Assembly (NCBI GenBank): GCA_017614795.1
Contig: JAGABD010000072.1
Location: 1 to 19,106 of the forward strand
DNA length: 19,106 bases
Source of the DNA: Bacteroidales bacterium
GTDB taxonomy: Bacteria > Bacteroidota > Bacteroidia > Bacteroidales > UBA932
Reading direction: 5' to 3'
In this document: positions 13,486 through 19,106 of the stretch, piece after piece
Position numbering within the stretch: position 1 is the stretch's first letter
Layout of the letters: each line of letters starts with the position of its first letter
Notes under the pieces: generated by a model
What the model was told of the DNA's origin: nothing
Seen by the model: only the letters and a program-made list of their open reading frames with translations
Databases searched by the model: none
Program-made: the position numbers and the translations under genes

Positions 13486-14726
13486 AGATAGCGTTCGTCA
13501 CACTCGGCTGCAAGCTCAACTACGCTGAGACCTCCACCTATGAAAGGGGTTTCCGCGCCGCCGGGCTCGATGTCGTGGGGTGGCGGGAGAAGGCCGACGT
13601 CTATCTGGTGAACACCTGCACCGTAACGGAGACGGCAAATGCCAAGAGCCGGAGCGAGATTCGCAAGCTGCACCGCATCAACCCTGCGGCGCAAATAGTC
13701 GTGACCGGCTGCTACGCCCAGATGAAACCGGACGAAGTCGCAGCCATCGAAGGCGTCGCCAGGGTGTTCCTGTCGGACGAAAAGGCGGCTGTCGTGCCCG
13801 AGACGCTTAAGTTGTTGAAAATCAACAATAGTTTATCTGCAAAGGAACTATCGGTATTTCCTGCTTACTCAAGCGGAGAAAGGACAAGATCCTTCCTGAA
13901 AGTGCAGGACGGGTGCGACAACTTCTGCGCTTACTGCACAGTGCCGTACGCCAGGGGCAGGAGCCGCAACATTCCGATTTGCGAGGCGGTCAGAATGGCA
14001 GAGGAAATTGCGTCGCAAGGGGTGAAGGAAATAGTGCTGACCGGCGTGAATACGGGCGATTTCGGCAAGACCACGGGAGAATCGTTCCTGGACCTGCTGA
14101 AGGCCCTGAACGGTGTGGAAGGCATAGAAAGATACAGGATTTCGAGCATAGAGCCTAACCTTCTGACGGAGGAAACCGTGGACTGGATTGCCTCGGGAAC
14201 AAAGTTCCAGCCCCATTTCCATATTCCGCTGCAAACCGGCTGCGACGAACTACTGAAACGTATGGGAAGGCGCTATACGACGGCTGAATTTGCAGACAAA
14301 CTGCAGATGATACGGGGCAAAATGGAGCGCCCGGGAGCCGAGAAAGTATTCTTCGGCATCGACGTTATGGTCGGTCTGCCTGGAGAAACGCCGGAGCTGT
14401 TCCAAGAGACCTGCGGGTTTTTGGAGACGATACGTCCCGCTTTCATACATATATTCCCCTATTCCAAACGTCCCGGCACGAGGGCGGCGGAAATGCCCGA
14501 TCAAGTGCCAGAAAGCATCAAGAAAGAGCGCGTGGCTACGCTGGAAGCGCTCTGCGACAGGCTTCATGCCGAGTTTGTGGAGGCCAACCGGGGAATTCCC
14601 GCCAAAGTTCTTTGGGAGAGCAAGGAGAAGGACGGGACTATGGGCGGATACACGGGCAACTACATAAGGATTACACGGCCTTACGATGCCGCATTGTCGG
14701 GCCGAATAACAGAGATAAAGATATGA
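13482..14726 (+). CDS. mtaB: tRNA (t6A37-C2)-methylthiotransferase MtaB
   Basis: 414 residues. A radical-SAM methylthiotransferase that converts t6A37 to ms2t6A37 with two [4Fe-4S] clusters. The N-terminal UPF0004 domain has Cys10 (LGCKLNYAET), Cys46 (NTCTVTE) and Cys77 (TGCYAQ). The radical SAM motif is DGCDNFCAYC, with Cys145, Cys149 and Cys152, followed by YARGRSRN. LTGVNTGDFG and RISSIEPN, then HIPLQTGCD and FFGIDVMVGLPGET complete the barrel. A short C-terminal part takes the place of a full TRAM domain. The start at 13482 is chosen because MKIAFVTLGCKLN is the canonical N-terminus; the open frame extends upstream to 13257 only as a shadow of the methyltransferase gene. It overlaps neighbours at both ends by ATGA. 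It acts on the product of TsaD, encoded about 5 kb away. Confidence 0.95.
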   Translation: MKIAFVTLGCKLNYAETSTYERGFRAAGLDVVGWREKADVYLVNTCTVTETANAKSRSEIRKLHRINPAAQIVVTGCYAQMKPDEVAAIEGVARVFLSDEKAAVVPETLKLLKINNSLSAKELSVFPAYSSGERTRSFLKVQDGCDNFCAYCTVPYARGRSRNIPICEAVRMAEEIASQGVKEIVLTGVNTGDFGKTTGESFLDLLKALNGVEGIERYRISSIEPNLLTEETVDWIASGTKFQPHFHIPLQTGCDELLKRMGRRYTTAEFADKLQMIRGKMERPGAEKVFFGIDVMVGLPGETPELFQETCGFLETIRPAFIHIFPYSKRPGTRAAEMPDQVPESIKKERVATLEALCDRLHAEFVEANRGIPAKVLWESKEKDGTMGGYTGNYIRITRPYDAALSGRITEIKI

Positions 14727-15586
14727 GCGTGAGACTTACTTTCCTTGGCACGGGAACATCGAACGGAGTGCCTTTCATAGCGTGCAACTGCCCGGTCTGC
14801 AGTTCGCAGGATCCCCGCGACAAACGTCTGCGGGCGTCCGTGCTCGTGGAGTGGGACGGCATAAGCATAGTGGTGGACGCAGGGCCTGATTTCCGCCAGC
14901 AGATGTTGCGGGCGAACGTGCGGCACCTCGACGCAATCCTTCTCACACACAACCACAAGGACCATACTGGAGGCCTGGACGACACTCGCGGCTTCAATCT
15001 CGCCGAAATGAAGCCCGTCAACATCTACTGCGAGAAGTATGTCGAAGATACGCTTCGCAGGGAGTTCGCGTACGCTTTCGCGGAGCCACGCTACCCAGGT
15101 TCGCCGGAATGGCATCTGCATAACATCGACGGTCATACCCCATTCCTGGTGCACTCCAACGAGGGGGAAGCGACGCTTCGCTGGGAATCGGGCGTTGGAT
15201 ACCATTACGAGAAGCCCGAGGGCAAGGAAGTGCTTGCGCCGGTGGAGGTGGTTCCCATCCAGGGCTGGCATCTCAAGGAGAAGAAGATATCGGTCCTCGG
15301 TTTCCGCTTCGGCCCCATTGCCTATCTCACCGATATGAACTGTATCGACGACGCCGAAATAGAAAAGCTGAAGGGCGTGGAGGTAGTCACCATCAACTGC
15401 GTGAAGATAGCGCCCCACCGCTCGCACTTCTCGCTCGCCGAAGCCCTCGACTTCTTCAAGAAAGTCGGCGCCAGGCAAAGCTACATCACGCATCTCTCGC
15501 ATCTTCTCCCCTGCCACGAGGAGTTCGCAAAGATGCTTCCGCAAGGAGTATTTCCCGCCTACGACGGGCTTACGATAGAAGTTTGA
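14723..15586 (+). CDS. PhnP-like MBL-fold metallo-hydrolase
   Basis: 287 residues. The metallo-beta-lactamase signature LLTHNHKDHTGG gives His76, His78, Asp80 and His81 as dinuclear metal ligands. The N-terminus FLGTGTSNGVPFIACNCPVCSSQDPRDKRLR, with Cys21, Cys23 and Cys26, resembles the structural zinc site of the PhnP cyclic phosphodiesterase branch, and GLDDTRGFN after the metal motif fits the same branch. Later metal ligands are likely in GPIAYLTDMNCIDD and HLSHLLPCHEE. Such proteins hydrolyse cyclic phosphodiesters; no phosphonate (phn) genes are nearby, so a phosphonate role is not supported. The start at 14723 overlaps the mtaB stop (ATATGA); the frame upstream of it is a shadow. Confidence 0.9.
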   Translation: MSVRLTFLGTGTSNGVPFIACNCPVCSSQDPRDKRLRASVLVEWDGISIVVDAGPDFRQQMLRANVRHLDAILLTHNHKDHTGGLDDTRGFNLAEMKPVNIYCEKYVEDTLRREFAYAFAEPRYPGSPEWHLHNIDGHTPFLVHSNEGEATLRWESGVGYHYEKPEGKEVLAPVEVVPIQGWHLKEKKISVLGFRFGPIAYLTDMNCIDDAEIEKLKGVEVVTINCVKIAPHRSHFSLAEALDFFKKVGARQSYITHLSHLLPCHEEFAKMLPQGVFPAYDGLTIEV

Positions 15587-15624
15587 AACAAAGTGTAACA
15601 GAAAACCACTGAAAAAACTGTAAA

Positions 15625-16254
15625 ATGAAAGAAAACTATTCAAAAACATTCGTGTGTCTGGCGGCCCTGTTCGTGGTCTGCTTCATCACATCCAACCTCT
15701 TCGCCACAAAGGTGTTCGCCCTCGGGCCCTTCACCCTGCCTGCGGCGGTAATCATCTTCCCGATTTCCTACATCCTGAACGACTGTTTCACGGAGGTCTG
15801 GGGCTACCGCAAGGCGATGACTGTAATCTGGCTGGGCTTCGCGCTCAACGCTTTCGTGGCGCTTATGGGACAGTTTGCCGTATGGCTCCCCGGCGCCGAC
15901 TTCTGGGCCGGCGGCGACCACTTCGACTATGTGTTCCGTATGGCGCCCCGCGTGGTTATCGCTTCGCTGCTTGCATTCCTTGTCGGCTCCACTGTCAACG
16001 CATTGATAATGAAGACGATGAAAGAGGTCGACGGAGACCGCCGGTTCGGCGTGCGGGCCATTCTCTCCTCCATCGCCGGAGAGTTCGCCGACTCCCTCAT
16101 CTTTATGCCAATTGTCTTCCTCGGCACCCCCTGGCGCACCCTCGCCCTGATGATGCTGGTGCAGGTAAGCTTCAAGGTTCTTTACGAAATAATCATTCTC
16201 CCCGTTACCTCCGTCGTGGTACGCAAACTCAAGAAATATGAAAGCACGAAATAA
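15625..16254 (+). CDS. Queuosine precursor transporter (YhhQ/VUT/DUF165 family)
   Basis: 209 residues with about six transmembrane segments, including [82 protein letters not shown] and [22 protein letters not shown]. The motif [18 protein letters not shown], an acidic pair after the second helix, and [14 protein letters not shown] are family marks. The family imports 7-deazaguanines such as preQ0/preQ1 across the inner membrane. The gene overlaps queF by 17 bp, which strongly supports this substrate. It is the only gene in the cluster with an upstream gap (38 bp). No convincing preQ1 riboswitch is visible there. Confidence 0.92.
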   Translation: MKENYSKTFVCLAALFVVCFITSNLFATKVFALGPFTLPAAVIIFPISYILNDCFTEVWGYRKAMTVIWLGFALNAFVALMGQFAVWLPGADFWAGGDHFDYVFRMAPRVVIASLLAFLVGSTVNALIMKTMKEVDGDRRFGVRAILSSIAGEFADSLIFMPIVFLGTPWRTLALMMLVQVSFKVLYEIIILPVTSVVVRKLKKYESTK

Positions 16255-16696
16255 AGAAGGGCTTCAGGCCCTCGGACAGAAGTCCAACATCAGCTGCGAG
16301 TACAATCCCTCGCTGCTCGAGACATTCACCAACCTGCACCCCGACAACGACTATTGGGTGCGCTTCAACTGCCCCGAGTTCACCACTCTCTGCCCGATCA
16401 CGGGCCAGCCGGACTTCGCGGAGATACGCATCAGCTACATCCCCGACGTGAAGATGGTTGAAAGCAAGAGCCTCAAGCTCTACCTGTTCGGATTCCGCAA
16501 CCACGGCGACTTCCACGAGGACTGCGTGAACACCATTATGAAGGATCTCATAGCCCTGATGGATCCCAAATACATCGAGGTGACCGGCATCTTCACTCCC
16601 CGCGGAGGCATAAGCATCTGGCCTTACGCCAATTACGGCCGGAAGGGCACGAAATACGAGAAGCTCGCGGAACAGCGTTTCGCAACTCACGAATAG
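16238..16696 (+). CDS. queF: NADPH-dependent preQ0 reductase (7-cyano-7-deazaguanine reductase)
   Basis: 152 residues, the short unimodular QueF type. It reduces the nitrile of preQ0 to preQ1, a four-electron reduction using two NADPH, for queuosine made at tRNA position 34. The catalytic Cys52 is in [11 protein letters not shown], which also holds Asp59. The QueF motif [21 protein letters not shown] (residues 75-95) contains the NADPH-binding ESKS and the substrate-binding His93-Glu94. The start at 16238 overlaps the transporter gene; the 6-bp gap to recQ suggests continued co-transcription. Pairing with an importer points to use of preQ0 taken up from outside, or to joint control of salvage and synthesis. 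Confidence 0.96.
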   Translation: MKARNKEGLQALGQKSNISCEYNPSLLETFTNLHPDNDYWVRFNCPEFTTLCPITGQPDFAEIRISYIPDVKMVESKSLKLYLFGFRNHGDFHEDCVNTIMKDLIALMDPKYIEVTGIFTPRGGISIWPYANYGRKGTKYEKLAEQRFATHE

Positions 16697-16702
16697 GTTC
16701 GT

Positions 16703-18553
16703 ATGACAGCGCTCGAGACACTGAAACAGTACTGGGGCTACGACTCGTTCAGGCCGATGCAGGAGGAAATCGTGCAGGCGGCTCTGAACGGCGAGGACGT
16801 GCTCGCCATCCTGCCCACGGGAGGAGGCAAGAGCGTCTGTTTCCAGGTCCCGGCGCTGATGACGGACGGTCTCGCGCTTGTCGTCACTCCCCTGATCGCC
16901 CTGATGAAGGACCAGGTGGAGAATCTCGCCGCCAAGGGCATCCGCGCCCTTGCGATACATACGGGAATGAGCCGCCATCAGGTGGATCTCGCGCTCAACA
17001 ATGCGGCCTACGGCGACTACAAGTTCCTGTACGTATCGCCCGAAAGGCTCGGCACGGAGCTGTTCGAATCTTATCTTGACGTCCTGAATATCAATTACCT
17101 GGTAATCGACGAGGCCCATTGCATCTCGCAGTGGGGATACGATTTCCGCCCGGACTACCTGCTCATAGGAGAGCTCCGCAAGAGGGTGTCCGCGCCGGTC
17201 ATCGCCCTTACCGCGACCGCCACCCCGAAAGTGGCGGAAGACATAATGGAGAAGCTGGCATTCAGCAAGCCGCTGCTGCTCAAGAGCGGATTCGAGAGGC
17301 CCAACCTCAGCTATATCGTCCGCGGATGCGAGGACAAGACGGGGCAGCTTCTGGACATCTGCCGCGCTGTGAAAGGCAGCGGAATCGTGTACCAGCGCAG
17401 CCGCAAAGGTTGCGAACAGACCGCGGCCCTGCTGTGCCAGGAAGGCATCGAGGCTTCCTTCTACCACGCCGGGCTGGGCAGCGAAACACGCTCGCAGAGG
17501 CAGGCGGCCTGGAAGAAGGGCGACATCCGGGTGATGGTTTGCACCAACGCCTTCGGAATGGGCATCGACAAGCCGGACGTGCGTTTCGTCGTGCACACCG
17601 ACCTTCCGGACAGCCCCGAGGCATATTTCCAGGAGGCCGGACGCGCGGGACGCGACGGAAAACGCTCCTACGCCATCCTCCTCTGGTGCCCCGCCGACGT
17701 GCGCAGGGCACGGCAGCTCGTCACGGCTTCCTTCCCCTCCCTCGAATTCATCGCCCAGGTATACCAGTATCTTCACGCCTTCTACAAGATTCCTTACAAT
17801 GTCGGCGAAAACCGCCTTCTGAAATTCAAGCTGGAGGAGTTCTGCAAGGAGTACAGGCTCAACCGTGCCAACGTCCACAATGCGCTTGTCTATCTCGAAA
17901 GGACCGGACACATCACTTATGCCGCCGATATGGAGATATCTACCCAGGTGCAGATAGCGGCCGACCGCCAGGAGCTTTACCACGCGTCCCTCCCCGACGA
18001 AGCGATGTACCCCCTCCTGGAATACCTGATGCGCCATTTCCCGGGGATATTCTCCTTCCCCGTGCCGATAGACGAAGATGCGGCGGCCCTCGCCATAGGA
18101 ACCACGGTTCCGATGCTCCGCCAGCTGCTCTACGGACTTGCCATAGAGCATATAATCCGCTACATCCCCGGCGCTTGCAGCGACGTCATACTGCTGCGGC
18201 ACGACAGATGGATGCCCGGCGACCTCGACCTCCAGCCCGCCAAATACGACATGCTCAGGGAGAGGGCCGGCGAAAGGACCGAAGCCATCATCCGATACGC
18301 CACCGAAACCGACGAATGCCGTCCGAAGTTCCTGCTCGCCTGGTTCGGGCAGACCGACAGCGAGCCCTGCGGCCAGTGCGACGTATGCCGCGCCCGGAAA
18401 GCCTCCAGACACGACAAAGCGGCCCTTGAGGCATTCCTGAAGGCGAATCCCGGCGCCACGCTCGAGCAGGTGAAAGCCTTCGTCGCCGACCCGGCGAACA
18501 AGTTCGGGCCCGGCGCGATGGAGATTTACCGCCGCATTCTGGACGGCGAATAA
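16703..18553 (+). CDS. recQ: RecQ-family ATP-dependent DNA helicase with C-terminal zinc cluster
   Basis: 616 residues; a 3'-5' DNA helicase of recombination and replication-fork repair. Visible are motif 0 (YDSFRPMQEEIV), Walker A PTGGGKS (to residue 44), DEAH at 136-139 within VIDEAHCISQWGYDFRPDY (the RecQ aromatic-rich loop follows), TATATP (motif III), then lobe 2 with FYHAGL, NAFGMGIDKPDVRFV and QEAGRAGRDG. After it, about residues 350-535 contain a winged-helix-like part (LKFKLEEFCKEYRLNRANVHNALVYLE). The zinc cluster Cys539, Cys556, Cys559 and Cys562 comes only then, followed by a tail of 54 residues; no clear HRDC domain is seen. E. coli RecQ has its zinc site at residues 380-403, directly after lobe 2. 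The 3'-most gene of the cluster; no strong terminator is seen before pckA. Confidence 0.93.
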   Translation: MTALETLKQYWGYDSFRPMQEEIVQAALNGEDVLAILPTGGGKSVCFQVPALMTDGLALVVTPLIALMKDQVENLAAKGIRALAIHTGMSRHQVDLALNNAAYGDYKFLYVSPERLGTELFESYLDVLNINYLVIDEAHCISQWGYDFRPDYLLIGELRKRVSAPVIALTATATPKVAEDIMEKLAFSKPLLLKSGFERPNLSYIVRGCEDKTGQLLDICRAVKGSGIVYQRSRKGCEQTAALLCQEGIEASFYHAGLGSETRSQRQAAWKKGDIRVMVCTNAFGMGIDKPDVRFVVHTDLPDSPEAYFQEAGRAGRDGKRSYAILLWCPADVRRARQLVTASFPSLEFIAQVYQYLHAFYKIPYNVGENRLLKFKLEEFCKEYRLNRANVHNALVYLERTGHITYAADMEISTQVQIAADRQELYHASLPDEAMYPLLEYLMRHFPGIFSFPVPIDEDAAALAIGTTVPMLRQLLYGLAIEHIIRYIPGACSDVILLRHDRWMPGDLDLQPAKYDMLRERAGERTEAIIRYATETDECRPKFLLAWFGQTDSEPCGQCDVCRARKASRHDKAALEAFLKANPGATLEQVKAFVADPANKFGPGAMEIYRRILDGE

Positions 18554-18581
18554 AATCACAACAAATTGTTAGTGCTTACTA

Positions 18582-18612
18582 TTGACAAGTAGTCAAATTT
18601 ATGTTAAATTTG
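18582..18612 (+). promoter_or_regulatory. pckA promoter with overlapping inverted repeat
   Basis: TTG at 18582-18584 and TAAATTTG at 18605-18612 are separated by 20 bp, an excellent match to the Bacteroidetes sigma-A promoter. The -33 TTG is part of a perfect inverted repeat TTGAC-N5-GTCAA (18582-18596), a candidate operator. The predicted leader is about 42 nt. Confidence 0.7.
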
Positions 18613-18661
18613 TCTGCTTGAAAAAGCTGTTTGGAAAAGTCAAAAACATCTAAATAACGCT

Positions 18662-19106
18662 ATGGATAAAAAAGTTCTTGCCAAATATGGCATTACAGGC
18701 GTAAAGGAAGTTCTCTATAACCCTACGCTTGAAGTACTCTACAACGAAGAAACCAAACCCGGTCTCGAAGGCTTCGACAAAGGAGTCGTGACCGAGCTCG
18801 GCGCAATCAACGTAATGACCGGCGTCTACACCGGACGCTCTCCCAAGGACAAATACATCGTGATGGACAAGAACTCCAGGAACACCGTATGGTGGAACAC
18901 TCCGGAGTATCCCAACGACAACCACGAGATGTCCGAGAAGGTCTGGAAGGCCGTCAAGAAGCTCGCCCGGAAGCAGCTCAGCGGCAAGCGCCTCTTCGTG
19001 GTCGACGGATTCTGCGGCACCCACACCGACACCCGCATGAAGGTCCGCTTCATCATGGAGGTAGCATGGCAGGCCCACTTCGTGACCAACATGTTCATCC
19101 GTCCCA
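18662..19106 (+). CDS. pckA: Phosphoenolpyruvate carboxykinase (ATP), N-terminal part (3' end outside window)
   Basis: 148 codons are present, starting [21 protein letters not shown]; the rest lies beyond the right edge (family length about 530-540). [15 protein letters not shown] around residues 53-67 is the conserved ATP-PEPCK substrate-binding segment, with its Arg contacting oxaloacetate. [39 protein letters not shown] matches the region before the kinase motifs. In gut Bacteroidales this cytosolic enzyme usually runs towards oxaloacetate, fixing CO2 and making ATP on the way to succinate. It is separated from recQ by 108 bp with a promoter of its own, so it is an independent transcription unit. 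Confidence 0.95.
   Translation, partial: MDKKVLAKYGITGVKEVLYNPTLEVLYNEETKPGLEGFDKGVVTELGAINVMTGVYTGRSPKDKYIVMDKNSRNTVWWNTPEYPNDNHEMSEKVWKAVKKLARKQLSGKRLFVVDGFCGTHTDTRMKVRFIMEVAWQAHFVTNMFIRP

Noticed and set aside
14612..14722. Upstream extension of the MBL hydrolase frame (and likewise 13257-13481 for mtaB)
   Set aside because: These codons are shadows of the preceding gene; both proteins have canonical N-termini at ATGs that overlap the previous stop.
15587..15624. Possible preQ1 riboswitch ahead of the queuosine-precursor transporter
   Set aside because: The gap has CAG/CTG pairing and an A-rich tail with AAAAAACT, but the stem is only 3 bp and the loop lacks the conserved preQ1-I residues. 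Suggestive position, insufficient sequence.
16229..18559. Long minus-strand open frame of about 776 codons
   Set aside because: It lies antisense to queF and recQ, both with complete motifs; GC-rich codon bias opens the opposite frame. Its translation shows no domain.
1..19106. CRISPR array, prophage, IS element or defence system
   Set aside because: No spaced direct repeats, transposase, integrase, phage structural genes or known defence domains were found on either strand.

Overview
The window looks like a high-GC member of the Bacteroidales, for four reasons. Several intergenic regions carry the Bacteroidetes sigma-A signature (TTG about 20 bp before TAnnTTTG). Start codons lack Shine-Dalgarno sequences. 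The SRP RNA is the small bacterial type with a GGAA-capped Ffh-binding hairpin. The gene set (divergent tsaD/tamB, a 616-residue RecQ with a C-terminal zinc cluster, pckA, a small lipoprotein) also fits. I cannot assign a genus. There is no phage, plasmid, CRISPR or defence cassette; apart from the left end this is a dense housekeeping region.

Layout. Positions 1-1390 hold the 3' part of an MFS transporter (+), a secreted DUF2059 protein (-) and the 3' fragment of an RNase R-type gene (-). This segment differs from the rest in gene style and codon choice, and it stops at a structured repeat (1390-1461). Next come a BaiN/RdsA-type flavoprotein (-), the SRP RNA (-) and cytidine deaminase (-). 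A divergent promoter region follows, then mnmA, a COG2509 flavoprotein and a small lipoprotein (all +). tsaD (-) converges on the lipoprotein gene. From about 8184 to 18553 runs a tightly packed rightward cluster: tamB, an RsmI-like methyltransferase, mtaB, a PhnP-like metallo-hydrolase, a queuosine-precursor transporter, queF and recQ. Most of these overlap by a few bases. The window ends in the first 148 codons of pckA, which has its own well-formed promoter.

Functional theme. Many genes maintain the tRNA anticodon loop: mnmA (s2U34), tsaD (t6A37), mtaB (ms2t6A37), and queF with the YhhQ-family transporter (queuosine-34). TamB (outer-membrane biogenesis), SRP RNA (inner-membrane targeting), RecQ (DNA repair) and PckA (C4 carbon metabolism) are separate housekeeping functions.

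Most notable observations. (1) A roughly 72-bp palindromic element occurs twice, at 1390-1461 and 3995-4068; its core folds as a long hairpin whose variable arm differs in sequence but keeps pairing in both copies. (2) One copy sits in frame inside mnmA and adds about 35 residues. (3) The other copy lies exactly where an RNase R-type gene is cut off, suggesting a rearrangement or a chimeric assembly join. (4) tamB has no ATG, GTG or TTG upstream of its membrane anchor; an ATA at 8184 gives the expected N-terminus.
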